The translations under genes and the position numbers were made by a program. A stretch of DNA of 64,000 nucleotides from Mesorhizobium sp. M1B.F.Ca.ET.045.04.1.1. GTDB lineage: Bacteria > Pseudomonadota > Alphaproteobacteria > Rhizobiales > Rhizobiaceae. Each line of letters opens with the position of its first letter. Positions within the stretch are counted from its first letter, which is position 1. The notes under the pieces were generated by a model. The model was given only the letters and a program-made list of their open reading frames with translations, made no database searches and was not told the origin of the DNA. The stretch is taken from contig NZ_CP034448.1 in the NCBI RefSeq assembly GCF_003952465.1, positions 2,643,001 through 2,707,000 of the forward strand. Reading direction: 5' to 3'. Shown piece by piece: positions 1 through 9,420 of this stretch.

Positions 1-236
1 CCGGGGCCGATCCCAGCCATCTCCAGCATGAACGCGACGATATAGGGCTGCGATATCGTCTGGCCCTCGGCAATCGGCAGCGGTCCGTCCTCATAGGCGA
101 ATTCTTCGAAGCCAGGATCCACGAAAGCTTCGCGCGGAACCTCCCGCATCGCTTGCAGGATCTCCCGGTCGTGGATGCCGCGGCGGCTGAGATGGACATC
201 GACCATTCGACGGCGTTCGCGGGACAGGTCGAGCAT
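1..236 (-). CDS. pcm: Protein-L-isoaspartate O-methyltransferase, N-terminal part (runs off left edge)
   Basis: Reading from an ATG at 236 toward position 1 gives 78 codons with no stop. The product begins MLDLSRERRRM and contains AYEDGPLPIAEGQTISQP, the family's N-terminal signature that leads into the SAM-binding fold. Such enzymes methylate L-isoaspartyl residues in aged proteins for repair, normally in the cytoplasm. A GAGGAAG-like ribosome site lies just before the ATG. The SAM-binding core is outside the window, so activity cannot be judged. Members of this family are also found fused to other domains, which cannot be excluded here. Confidence 0.85.
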   Translation of the reverse strand, partial: MLDLSRERRRMVDVHLSRRGIHDREILQAMREVPREAFVDPGFEEFAYEDGPLPIAEGQTISQPYIVAFMLEMAGIGP

Positions 237-584
237 GTGCTTCCTCAACTGGTCAAGGCGATGAAATCGCAAGCGCCTGCAGCAGTCTCATCAGCGGGCC
301 TCCATCGCTCCGGCCGGCTGCCCGCGCCTCCACGTTCCGTGTCGGCGAGGATTTTCGGTTGCGCCCGGGCATGGCAAGGCTCCGCTGGATGCCTTTCGAA
401 CCAGCAGGCGCGCGGTTGGTTCCTTCGGCGTACAAAAAACGGCAAGGAAGGGTAGCAGCGGCGCCTTCGGCGATGTCGCCGGCTAGGCGATAGCCCTGAT
501 CGATGTTTCTAAGGGGTGGGGGCCTAAAGCGGACGCCAAGCGCATCCTTCGCTTCGGCTTCAAGCGTTGCTCGATGCTCCAGGC
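237..584. other. Stretch without a recognisable gene
   Basis: About 350 bases lie between the start of the methyltransferase and the thiolase remnant. Open frames here cross each other and resemble no family I recognise. Together with the broken genes to its right it looks like recombined or decayed sequence. Its left end must hold the promoter of the minus-strand methyltransferase gene. Confidence 0.4.
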
Positions 585-1185
<601 letters not shown>

Positions 1186-1189
<4 letters not shown>

Positions 1190-2430
1190 GCGCGGCGGAC
1201 GACAGCCAGGCTGGCATAGCCGACGACGGCGAACGCTGGCGCGTGTTGTCGCTGCTTTGCCTGGCGGTCGTACTGTCGCTGACAACCTGGTTTTCGGCGA
1301 CCGCCATCCTGCCAGAGCTGAAGCAGGAGCTCGCGCTCGGTCCCGACGCCGAGGCCTGGCTGACCAACGGCGTTCAGGTAGGCTTCGTGATCGGCGCGCT
1401 GGCCGCGAGCATGGTCAACCTTCCCGACCTGGTGCGGCTCAGCCGTCTCATGGCGGCGGCGGCATTTGTTGCGGCGCTCGCCAATACAAGCCTGCTGCTC
1501 AACCTTGGGCCGGGCGGCGTGATCGCCGCGCGCATCGTCACCGGCATGGCGCTCGCCGGCGTCTATCCGCCGGCGCTGAAGCTGGTGGCAACCTGGTTCG
1601 CGCGCGACAGGGGGCTGGCGCTCGGCGCGGTCATCGGTGCGCTGACCATCGGCTCGGCGCTGCCGCATCTCTTCCGCGCCATCCTGACCGCGCTCGACTG
1701 GCGGCCGGTGGTTGCCGCCGCCAGCGTGGCGACGGCCATCGGCGCGCTGCTATTCTTGCTTTTTGCCAGGGAAGGGCCCTATCCCTTCGGCAAGGCGGTG
1801 TTCGAGCCTTCGCGCATCGGGCAGGTGTTTCGCGAGCGGCCACTGCTCTTGGCCAATCTCGGTTATCTCGGGCACATGTGGGAGCTCTACGCCATGTGGG
1901 CCTGGCTGCTCGCCTATACGCGCGCCGCGTTCGAGGCGCAGGCGATCGGATCGGCCGCGGCCGCCTCGCTTTCGACCTTCTTCGTCGTCGCCTCCGGCAT
2001 CCTTGGCTGCCTGTTGGGCGGCTATCTTTCGGACCGCATCGGCCGTACAGCGACCACCGCCGGCATGATGATCGTCTCGGGAAGCTGCGCGCTGCTGATG
2101 GGCTTTTTGTTCCCCGGTCCGCTCTGGCTCTTCATGCTGGTCGCCATCATCTGGGGCATTTCGGTGATCGGCGATTCGGCGCAATTCTCCGCCGCTGTGA
2201 CGGAACTCGGCGACCGCCGCTTCGTCGGCACAGCTCTGTCGGTGCAGCTTGGAGCTGGCTTTGCGCTGACGGTGCTCGCGATCTGGCTGACGCCGCGCTT
2301 TGCCGACTTCATCGGCGGCTGGCGATGGGCCTTCCTGCTGCTGGTTCCCGGCCCGGCTCTTGGAGCGATCGCCATGCTGTGGTTGCGAAATTTGCCGGAG
2401 AGCGTGAAAATGGCTGGCGGTCTCCGTTAG
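1186..2430 (+). CDS. MFS transporter
   Basis: A 414-residue hydrophobic protein with about twelve predicted membrane segments in two halves joined by a loop near residues 190-210. The start is taken at the ATG overlapping the stop of the MaoC remnant (ATGA), giving MSAADDSQAGIADDG, a polar N-terminus before the first helix (LLCLAVVLSLTTWF). The length is typical of the major facilitator superfamily, and the overall look is of the cyanate/nitroimidazole (CynX/NimT-like) branch. It is the only intact gene in 237-2692. Its former operon partner is broken, so whether it is still expressed is uncertain. Substrate unknown; an organic acid would suit the thiolase and MaoC remnants. Confidence 0.85.
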
Positions 2431-2489
2431 GGAGGCGCTGCCGCTATTTTGAGTCGCGGCAAATGATTTTGCGGCGGGCTGAAGACCGA

Positions 2490-2696
2490 ATGGAACAGAT
2501 GACCAGAATGCGTGGGCGTCCTCGTTGTGACCAGGAAGATGCCGCCGCCGCCGAAGCGTTCCGCTCGATCGGCTCCAAGGTCCAGCTCAACCGCGACGAG
2601 GCCGCACCGCTTTGGGTCCAGTTGCGCAACCAGGTGGAGGAGGCGATCAACACCGGGCTGCTGGCGGCGAATTCCCGCATCCCGTCAACCCGCTAA
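2490..2696 (+). pseudogene. GntR-family regulator, N-terminal fragment
   Basis: A 68-codon open frame encodes the beginning of a GntR-type winged helix: EAAPLWVQLRNQVEEAINTG followed by LLAANSRIPSTR, equivalent to the usual PLY-x-QLR...G-x-L-x-x-G-S-R-LPSTR opening. It then ends at TAA, before the recognition helix. The stop overlaps the last bases of the opposite-strand RraA-like gene. GntR proteins normally have 230-480 residues, so this is a fragment cut off by the junction with the catabolic region. The ATG at 2490 is one of several possible starts. Confidence 0.7.
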
Positions 2697-3442
2697 CGCG
2701 GGTTCTCCAAGCGGTTCGTCTTGCGCCACTCCTCGTACTCTCCGCGGGCATCGTCATGCAGCGGATAGTAGCGCTGCAACGGCGCGCCCTGCATCAGCTT
2801 CTCTCGCGAGAAGTCCTCCCAATCGTGATGCTTCTTCGCTTCTTCGATCACCTTCGGGGCCATTGCGACTGGAACCACCACCACCCCGTCATCGTCGGCG
2901 ACGATGATGTCGCCGGGGATCACCGTGACCCCGCCGCAGGCAATCGGCACGTTGACGGCATTGGGATAAATGCTGGTCTGCACATGATAATTTGGCGTCC
3001 AGCCGCGCAGCCACAGGGGCAGATCGAGCTTTTCGACATTGGGCCGGTCGCGCATGCATCCGTCGATGACGATGCCCGCGCCGCCTCTGCCCTTGAAATA
3101 CGTCGACATCATATCGCCGAAGACGCCGGAGCTCATGTCGCCGCGAGCGTCGACCACGACCACATCACCCTCCTGCGCGTGATAGAGCACGTGCCGGTGC
3201 AGTTGCGTCTCTGGATCTGCATATTCCCCCTCGGTGAAGAGGTCCGGCCGCTGCGGCATGAATTGCAGCGTCAGCGCCGGCCCGACGATCGACTTCCCGT
3301 GGTTCTGCGCCACCGGACCGACCATGTGCGGATTGCGGAAGCCCATGTGGCCAAGCGTGCCGGCAACCGTCGCGGCACCGATCTCCCTTAGCGCGTCGAT
3401 CAGGTCTCTGGGCGGCCGGGTGATGTCGGGAGTATGCGTCAT
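2693..3442 (-). CDS. RraA-fold protein, probable class II aldolase
   Basis: A 249-residue member of the RraA / 4-hydroxy-4-methyl-2-oxoglutarate aldolase family. The family's metal-site and catalytic pattern D-x20-R-D is exactly present: D110 followed by R131-D132 in VIDGCMRDRP. Members with this motif cleave 2-oxo acids with a 4-hydroxyl group to pyruvate and an aldehyde, or decarboxylate oxaloacetate. Others are named regulators of RNase E. It ends the minus-strand operon, just downstream of an enolase-superfamily dehydratase, which argues for a catabolic aldolase rather than RNase control. Its 3' end overlaps the truncated GntR gene by four bases. Confidence 0.8.
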   Translation of the reverse strand: MTHTPDITRPPRDLIDALREIGAATVAGTLGHMGFRNPHMVGPVAQNHGKSIVGPALTLQFMPQRPDLFTEGEYADPETQLHRHVLYHAQEGDVVVVDARGDMSSGVFGDMMSTYFKGRGGAGIVIDGCMRDRPNVEKLDLPLWLRGWTPNYHVQTSIYPNAVNVPIACGGVTVIPGDIIVADDDGVVVVPVAMAPKVIEEAKKHHDWEDFSREKLMQGAPLQRYYPLHDDARGEYEEWRKTNRLENPR

Positions 3443-3465
3443 GGTGGACTCCGGTTGAAATTGAG

Positions 3466-4629
3466 CTACCAGTTCGTAACAGAACCGTCGCGGCGCTTGA
3501 GGTGGGGCGCCTCCCAGAAACGGAAACTCTCCGCCTGGATCGCCGCTTCGTTGATCTCAACGCCGAGTCCCGGCAGATCGCTGACCGGATAATCGGTCCC
3601 GTCGAGCCGTGGTTGCATGGGGAAGAAGTCGGAATTGTCGAAGCCCAGCTTCCTTTCGGGCGCCCTGGTCTCGAGCCAGGCGAAGTTGGGCACCGCGGCG
3701 GCGAGATGCACGGTCGCGGCCGTGCACACCGGACCGAGGGGATTGTGTGGCATCAGGTCCACATAATGCGCCTCGCTCCAGCCGGCGACCTTCATTGCCT
3801 CGGTCAGCCCGCCGACATTGCAGACGTCGAGCCGGTTGAACTGGTGGATGCCGCGCTCGATATAGGGCAGGAACTGCCACTTGCTGGCAAATTCCTCGCC
3901 GATGGCAAAGGGGATGTCTGTCATCCTGCGCAGGGATTCGTAGGCCTCCGGCGTCTCGTCGCGTATCGGCTCCTCGAGGAAATCAAGCACGCCGCGACCG
4001 AGCTTGTTGCAGAAGCTCGCCGCCTCGGCCACCGACAGCCGATGATGGTAGTCGATGCCGAGGACGACGTCCTCGCCCAGCGCCTCGCGCGCCTTGTTCA
4101 GCATATTCGCGGTAGCGCCTATCGACTCGCGCGGCTCGAATATGTCCCTGCTGCTCTGCCCTACGGGGAAGAAGCGGATCGCCTGCCACCCCTGCGCGCG
4201 CAGTTCACGGGCTCGTTCGATGGCCGCGTCGCCCTCGGCCTCGTCTCCGGTCGAGGCGAAGGTGGGGATGCGGTCGCGCTGCATGCCGCCGAGCAGCTCG
4301 TAGACCGGCACCCCCAGCGCCTTGCCTTTGATGTCGTGAAGGGCGATGTCGATGGCGGAAATCGCCGCCTGCAGGACTCGCCCGCCTTCGAAGTACTGGC
4401 TGCGGTAAAGCTCTTGCCAGATGCGGCCAATCCGCATCGGGTCGCGGCCGATGAGAAACTCGCGGTAGTGCTCGATCGCGCCGGCCACGGCCCTCTCGCG
4501 ACCGCTCAAGCCGCTCTCGCCCCAGCCGAAGATGCCCTGGTCGGTCTCGACCTTGACGAGCATCTGGTTACGAGTTCCCACCCACACCGGGTAGGGCTTG
4601 ATCGCGGTGATCTTAAGTTTCGTAGTCAT
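3466..4629 (-). CDS. Enolase-superfamily dehydratase, D-galactonate dehydratase-like
   Basis: A 387-residue mandelate racemase/muconate lactonizing-type enzyme. An N-terminal capping domain (1-125) precedes a TIM barrel. Metal ligands are D193 (in GIDYHH), E219 (FLEEP) and E245 (IGEEF). H195 lies in the D-x-H pair and H295 in MPHNPLGP. This is the residue pattern of D-galactonate dehydratase: one histidine replaces the usual lysine and a second histidine ends strand seven. Expected chemistry is Mg-dependent loss of water from an aldonate to a 2-keto-3-deoxy acid. It lies between the importer ATPase and the RraA-like aldolase, so it probably acts on the imported substrate. Exact substrate unknown. 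Confidence 0.85.
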   Translation of the reverse strand: MTTKLKITAIKPYPVWVGTRNQMLVKVETDQGIFGWGESGLSGRERAVAGAIEHYREFLIGRDPMRIGRIWQELYRSQYFEGGRVLQAAISAIDIALHDIKGKALGVPVYELLGGMQRDRIPTFASTGDEAEGDAAIERARELRAQGWQAIRFFPVGQSSRDIFEPRESIGATANMLNKAREALGEDVVLGIDYHHRLSVAEAASFCNKLGRGVLDFLEEPIRDETPEAYESLRRMTDIPFAIGEEFASKWQFLPYIERGIHQFNRLDVCNVGGLTEAMKVAGWSEAHYVDLMPHNPLGPVCTAATVHLAAAVPNFAWLETRAPERKLGFDNSDFFPMQPRLDGTDYPVSDLPGLGVEINEAAIQAESFRFWEAPHLKRRDGSVTNW

Positions 4630-4657
4630 TCGTGCCCACGTTCCACACGCATCCTCG

Positions 4658-4699
4658 TCTCAGTTGGCCCAGTCTCAGTTGGCCCAGTTTCAGTTGGCA
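4658..4699 (-). repeat. 15-bp tandem repeat across a stop codon
   Basis: CAGTTGGCCC recurs at 4661 and 4676, and a partial copy lies at 4691, a period of exactly 15 bases (five codons). On the minus strand each unit reads CCAACTGAG, so each carries the TGA in the same frame. The importer ATPase ends at the first TGA and the later copies are in the gap before the dehydratase. It looks like slippage duplication of the gene's end. Confidence 0.75.
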
Positions 4700-5787
4700 T
4701 TGAGGGCCATTTCGGTTTCGCCGTCGAACAGGTGCATGCGCTCCTGGTCGAACTCGAGCCAGATCTGTTCGTCAGGTATGACGGCGATGTTGGGGGACAC
4801 GCTGATGTTGACGATGGCGCCGGAGAGGAACGCTTGCACGAAGGTGACGTCTCCGGTCGGTTCCACCGTATAGGCCTTGGCCGGAATGGCGCCGGCGACC
4901 GCGCTCTTGTGCAGCTTGATCGTCGAATGCCGCGCACCGAGCACGACCTTTTTGGTGGCCGCTCTCTGGACCTTGCGCGCGTTGAGTTGCGACAGCTCGA
5001 GGCTCCAGCCTTCCGCGCTCGTCAGAACGGTGTCGCCGTTTGCCGTCGATGCCTCCAGCGGAATAAGGCTCATCGCCGGGCTGCCCACGAAGCTCGCGAC
5101 GAACATGTTTACGGGATGGGCGAAAACTTGCGCCGGCGAATCGTATTGCTGCAGGTAGCCGCCATTCATCACAGCCATCCTGTCCGCCATGGTCACGGCC
5201 TCGAGCTGGTCGTGCGTGACATAGATGATCGTCGCCTTCAGGTCCTGATGGAACCGTTTGATTTCGGACCGCATCTGCACGCGCAGCTTTGCGTCGAGAT
5301 TGGAGAGCGGCTCGTCCATCAGGAACACCGCCGGATCTCGAACGAGGGCGCGGCCCAGGGCCACGCGCTGCTGTTGCCCGCCCGAAAGTTCGCGCGGCTT
5401 GCGCTCGAGCAGCTGCGTCATGTCGAGCACGCGCGCCGCTTCCCTGACCTTCTTGTCGATCTCGTCCTTGGGCAGTTTGCGCATCTGCAGCGGGAACGCG
5501 AGATTCATATAGACCGACTTTTGCGGATAGAGCGCGTAGTTCTGGAACACCATTGCGATGTCCCGGTCCTTAGGGTCGAGGTCGTTGACCACCCGGTCTC
5601 CGATGACGATGTCGCCCGATGTGATCGAGGTCAGACCCGCGACGAGATTGAGCGTCGTTGTCTTGCCGCAGCCCGAAGGGCCGACCAGCGCAACGAATTC
5701 GCCGTCATTGACCGTCAGCGAAACCTCGTTGACCGCTTTGAAGCCGCCATAGGTCTTGACGAGATCTTTTAGGACCACGTGGGCCAT
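4690..5787 (-). CDS. ABC importer ATPase (UgpC/MalK type)
   Basis: A 365-residue ATP-binding subunit of a carbohydrate-type ABC importer. It has Walker [11 protein letters not shown] near residues 36-45, signature LSGGQQQR, Walker [15 protein letters not shown] and the switch histidine in YVTHDQ. The last ~130 residues form the TOBE/OB domain typical of UgpC, MsmK and MalK. The start is the ATG at 5787 with GGAG seven bases upstream; a TTG two codons earlier is less likely. It follows the second permease with a short gap and drives uptake by the binding protein and two permeases encoded upstream. Confidence 0.92.
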   Translation of the reverse strand: MAHVVLKDLVKTYGGFKAVNEVSLTVNDGEFVALVGPSGCGKTTTLNLVAGLTSITSGDIVIGDRVVNDLDPKDRDIAMVFQNYALYPQKSVYMNLAFPLQMRKLPKDEIDKKVREAARVLDMTQLLERKPRELSGGQQQRVALGRALVRDPAVFLMDEPLSNLDAKLRVQMRSEIKRFHQDLKATIIYVTHDQLEAVTMADRMAVMNGGYLQQYDSPAQVFAHPVNMFVASFVGSPAMSLIPLEASTANGDTVLTSAEGWSLELSQLNARKVQRAATKKVVLGARHSTIKLHKSAVAGAIPAKAYTVEPTGDVTFVQAFLSGAIVNISVSPNIAVIPDEQIWLEFDQERMHLFDGETEMALNAN

Positions 5788-5796
5788 CGGCAACTC

Positions 5797-6690
5797 CTAA
5801 TGCTTGACCGCGCCTTCCGTCAGGGCGCGTACGAAGTATCGTTGCAGGACGAGGAACAGCACCACGACGGGCACGCTCATCATGAAGCTAGCCGCCATCA
5901 GGCCCGGAAAGTCCGTCGTGTTTTCCGAGAAAAAGCGCTGGATGCCGACCGGCAGCGTCAACTGTTCGTTCTTGGAGAGGAAGGTGTAGGCGTAGATGTA
6001 CTCGTTCCACGCGCCGATGAAGGAATAGATCGCCGTGGCGATGATGCCAGGCGCCGAGAGCGGCATCACGATCAGGATGAAGGCTTGCAGCCGCGTCGCC
6101 CCGTCAATGCGCGCCGCCTGCTCGAGCTGCACCGGAATGTTGTCGTAGAAGCCCTTGAGGAGCCAGATTGCCAGCGGCAGGCCGAAGGTGAGGTAGGTGA
6201 GAACAAGCGAACCATGCGTGTTCACCAACCCGATCGCGCGCATCAGGATGAAGAGCGGCACGAGAAAGATTACCGCCGGGAACATGTTGCGCAGCAACAC
6301 GGCGAAGAACAGGAAGTTCCGGCCGGGGAAGGTGAAGCGCGAAAACGCGTAGGCCGCAGGAACCGCCACGATCACCGAAAGGATGGTCGTGGCGGTCGAG
6401 ACGAAAAGGCTGTTCCAGAAGAAGCGGAGGAAGTCCTGGCCGACGCTGTTCTGCGGATCGAGCAGCTTCTGGTAGCTGGCGAGGGTAGGCTGGTCGGGCC
6501 ACCATTGCGGCGGGAATTGCATTGCCGCGAAGCCGGACTTGATCGAGGTGAGCAGCATCCAGACCATCGGCAACGCGGTGTAAAGCAGCATGAACACCAG
6601 GAAGAAGCGCCCGCCCCACCGCCATCCGTCGACGCGCGCGCGGCGGCGACTGGGCTGGCCTCGAGAGGTTGTCTCGGCAATCGTGCTCAT
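5797..6690 (-). CDS. ABC importer permease (MalG type)
   Basis: A 297-residue inner-membrane protein with about six hydrophobic segments. It has the cytoplasmic EAA loop that docks the ATPase, EQAARIDGATRLQAFILIVM followed by PLSAPGI, near residues 190-216. The polar N-terminus (MSTIAETTSRGQPSRRR) precedes the first helix. Its ATG overlaps the TGA of the upstream permease gene (ATGA), so the two are translationally coupled. It forms the membrane channel together with the MalF-type partner. The family is used for sugars, sugar acids, polyols and glycerol phosphates. Confidence 0.92.
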   Translation of the reverse strand: MSTIAETTSRGQPSRRRARVDGWRWGGRFFLVFMLLYTALPMVWMLLTSIKSGFAAMQFPPQWWPDQPTLASYQKLLDPQNSVGQDFLRFFWNSLFVSTATTILSVIVAVPAAYAFSRFTFPGRNFLFFAVLLRNMFPAVIFLVPLFILMRAIGLVNTHGSLVLTYLTFGLPLAIWLLKGFYDNIPVQLEQAARIDGATRLQAFILIVMPLSAPGIIATAIYSFIGAWNEYIYAYTFLSKNEQLTLPVGIQRFFSENTTDFPGLMAASFMMSVPVVVLFLVLQRYFVRALTEGAVKH

Positions 6691-7646
6691 GCGCTCCCGA
6701 CCTTCCGCTCGTTGCCGCTCAGCGCGCGGACGTAGAAGTAGCCGAGCGTCATCAGGATGAGGAACAGAAGCACCGAATAGGCCGATGCCACCCCCCAGCG
6801 CTGGCGGCCGAAGGCGAGCTCATAGATGTGGGTGATCCAGATATGCGATGCGTTCGACGGCCCGCCGCCGGTCATGATCCAGGGGATGATGAAGGAATTG
6901 AAGTTGGCCACGGCCAGCAGCAGGATCGTCACCGTCGAGACGTTCCTCAGATGCGGGAAGGTGACGTGCCAGAAGCGCTGCCATGCGTTGGCCCCGTCGA
7001 CTTTCGCGGCGCGCAGCAACTGGTCAGGGACGGTCTGCAGGCCGGCCATCATCATGATCATGGCGAACGGAAACTCGCGCCAGATATTGACGACGATCAG
7101 GGAGGGCAGCACCGTGCCGACGCTGTCGATGAAATTCGGCGGCCGGTCGGCCAATCCGAGCTCGACCAGGATCGCGCCGATGATGCCAAAGTCCGAATGG
7201 TAGATCCATTTCCAGATATAGGACGCGGCGACCGCGCTGATGACCCAGGGGATGATCAGGATGGCGCGCAGGATACCGCGGCCGACAAAGTCGCGATGGA
7301 GCGCCAGCGCTGTGGCAAACCCCAGGACGAAGGAGATGAAGGTGGATCCCACTGTCCAGACAAGGGTGTTCCAGGTGACTTTCCAGAACACCTCACTTTT
7401 AAGGATGGCCGTGTAGTTGTTGAAGCCGACGAAGATCTTATCGCGGAGCTGCAGGCCGGGCGGCGTGTTGAAGAAGGACAGCTCGATCGTGTAGTAGATC
7501 GGATAGGCGATGACGATCAGCATCACGGCGATCGCGGGGAGCACATACGCGTAGTCGGCGCGATGCTCCCACATCTTTCGTAGCAGACCGGACCAGCCAG
7601 GTTGCAATTTTCGGCGAACCTCGGTCCTGCCGCTCACGATCGTCAC
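6687..7646 (-). CDS. ABC importer permease (MalF/UgpA type)
   Basis: A 319-residue membrane protein with about six membrane segments and the EAA-loop motif LLRAAKVDGANAWQRFWHVT near residues 205-225. The N-terminus is cytoplasmic and basic. The start is read as GTG at 7646. It lies about 80 bases downstream of the binding-protein gene and overlaps the second permease by four bases. This order (binding protein, permease, permease, ATPase) is the standard layout of CUT1-type carbohydrate importers. Confidence 0.9.
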   Translation of the reverse strand: MTIVSGRTEVRRKLQPGWSGLLRKMWEHRADYAYVLPAIAVMLIVIAYPIYYTIELSFFNTPPGLQLRDKIFVGFNNYTAILKSEVFWKVTWNTLVWTVGSTFISFVLGFATALALHRDFVGRGILRAILIIPWVISAVAASYIWKWIYHSDFGIIGAILVELGLADRPPNFIDSVGTVLPSLIVVNIWREFPFAMIMMMAGLQTVPDQLLRAAKVDGANAWQRFWHVTFPHLRNVSTVTILLLAVANFNSFIIPWIMTGGGPSNASHIWITHIYELAFGRQRWGVASAYSVLLFLILMTLGYFYVRALSGNERKVGSA

Positions 7647-7723
7647 TTTGGCGTGCCCTTGTTCTTCGGAACGAACCGGCTGCGTTGTCGGCGCAGCCGG
7701 TGAGATCGCAGGTCAGGTTTCTG

Positions 7724-9205
7724 CTAGAGTCCGCCGCCCATCAGGTCCTTTACCTTCTTGGCCGCATCGTCCGCCGCCTGGTCGACAGTCATCGCTCCGG
7801 TCAGGGCATTCTGCAGCATGTCCGGAACGATGATGTTCATGATCTCGGGCGACTGCGGCAGGGCCGGGAACGGGATGCCATATGGCAGCATCGAGGTCGT
7901 GACATCGAGGAACTTGATGCTGTCCAGACGCTCCTTCATCCATTTGGTCTTGAAGCCGTTGAGGTTGCCGGGGTTCGAGCCGGCATAGGCCATTTTCAGC
8001 GACCATTCGGGGCTCGTCCACATGCAGATGATGGCCTTTGCCGCCGGCTCGTCCACCTTGCCGCCCTCGACATATTCAGGCTTCAGGATGTGAATGTTCG
8101 AACCGCCGAACACGACGGCGCGCTTGCCGTCGGGACCCGTCGGAATGAGGCCGTAGCGCATGTTGTCGATGACGGTCTGCGCCTTCTCCTTGTCGGGACC
8201 GGTCGCCTTCTTCTGCAGGTCGAGCATGACGTTGTAGTCGGACGGGTGCGAGATCATCATGCCGAGCTGGCCGGCGAGGAACAGGGGCTGGTTGTCGGCC
8301 TGCTGGTTGGTGAGCGCCGAAACCGGAACCGATTTGTCGCGAACATACATGTCATAGGAGGCCTGCAGCGCCGCCTTGCTCTGCGGGCTGTTAAGCTCAA
8401 TGTCCTTATAGGTCGGGTTCGCCGTGGCTTCGTCGAAGACGCCGCCGCCATAGGCCCATAACTGAGGCATGAAGCGGTACGGCGTATTGCCGGCATTCTT
8501 GCGCGCCACCAGACCGTAACCGGAAATGCCGAGCTTGTCGTGAATCTGCTTGGAATACTTGACCACGTCGTCCCAGGTCGCCGGAGCCTTGTCCGGATCG
8601 AGGCCCGCGCGCTTGAAAATGTCGGCATTCCAGATGAACGCCATCGTTTCGTTGTTGGTTGGGATGCCGTAGGTCACCCCGTCCCAGGTAACCGCCTTCA
8701 TGGCGCCGGGCCAGAAGTCCTCGGTCGAATACCCGACGTCCTCGGGCTTGAGCGGCTGCAGGTAGCCCTTTGAGGCGAACTCGGTGCCGCCCAGGATTTG
8801 CAGGCGGACCGCCATCGGCGCGGCATTGCCGAGCAGCGCCGTGCGGAACTTGTCGAGAAGGTCGTTATAGGTGAGGGCCTGTTCCTCGAGCTGGATGTTC
8901 GGATAGGTCTTGCGGAAAGTCTCGAAGAAATCCTTGTAGTATTGGCGCAGAAGGTCGGGGTCACCCTCGAACACGCCCTGGTACCAGAAAGTCAGTCGTC
9001 CCTTGTAGTCGAGCGGGGTGACCTTGCCGCAATCGGCCGCCGTGTCAAAATCCTGTGTGCCCGCAATCGAGCGCACATATTCCGGCGACCACTTGCTCAG
9101 GTCGACCGGCGGCGCACCCAGCGCCGAGGCCGACATCAACGATGCCATTAAAGCCGTCGAGACAGTGCCACGCAGGACGGCACCGCCGAGTGTAATCCTC
9201 CTCAT
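7724..9205 (-). CDS. Periplasmic solute-binding protein of the ABC importer
   Basis: A 493-residue family 1 extracellular solute-binding protein. The start is the ATG at 9205, six bases after GGAGGAG. It gives a basic start (MRRITLGG), a hydrophobic segment (TALMASLMSASALG) and a likely signal peptidase site near ALG-APP. Longer frames from 9280 have no such site. The mature part has the family's usual features: LTFWYQGVFEGDP near its front and repeated aromatic residues that commonly line a sugar-binding cleft. At ~490 residues it is longer than most CUT1 receptors (~420). It is the first gene of the importer operon and would set the specificity of the system. Confidence 0.88.
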   Translation of the reverse strand: MRRITLGGAVLRGTVSTALMASLMSASALGAPPVDLSKWSPEYVRSIAGTQDFDTAADCGKVTPLDYKGRLTFWYQGVFEGDPDLLRQYYKDFFETFRKTYPNIQLEEQALTYNDLLDKFRTALLGNAAPMAVRLQILGGTEFASKGYLQPLKPEDVGYSTEDFWPGAMKAVTWDGVTYGIPTNNETMAFIWNADIFKRAGLDPDKAPATWDDVVKYSKQIHDKLGISGYGLVARKNAGNTPYRFMPQLWAYGGGVFDEATANPTYKDIELNSPQSKAALQASYDMYVRDKSVPVSALTNQQADNQPLFLAGQLGMMISHPSDYNVMLDLQKKATGPDKEKAQTVIDNMRYGLIPTGPDGKRAVVFGGSNIHILKPEYVEGGKVDEPAAKAIICMWTSPEWSLKMAYAGSNPGNLNGFKTKWMKERLDSIKFLDVTTSMLPYGIPFPALPQSPEIMNIIVPDMLQNALTGAMTVDQAADDAAKKVKDLMGGGL

Positions 9206-9310
9206 AGGTCTCCTCCAGGTTCTCTCCCATGCCGCTCTGCGTCGAGGCAAGCGGTCCTTGCTCATTCGATCGCGGGACATTTTCCGGTTCTATGTATCCC
9301 TTCGACCACT

Positions 9311-9360
9311 TTGTACGTTTTCAGATCACAGATTGCCTGTCAACGAGCAGAATCGTACAT
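9311..9360. promoter_or_regulatory. Divergent control region with inverted TGTACG / CGTACA
   Basis: TGTACG (9312-9317) and its exact complement CGTACA (9354-9359) flank an AT-richer core between the divergent binding-protein and GntR genes. A FadR-subfamily GntR protein encoded immediately alongside would be expected to bind here as a dimer. This is a candidate operator inferred from position and symmetry. Confidence 0.4.
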
Positions 9361-9420
9361 TGTTTTATCGAAGTCGAGCGTGATATAGGGCAGGGTGTGT
9401 GCTGAATTGGGGGAACTGCC

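Noticed and set aside
3502..5772. 756-codon plus-strand frame
   Set aside because: It is antisense to the dehydratase and ABC ATPase, both of which have clear family motifs; the frame has no domain and no ribosome site.
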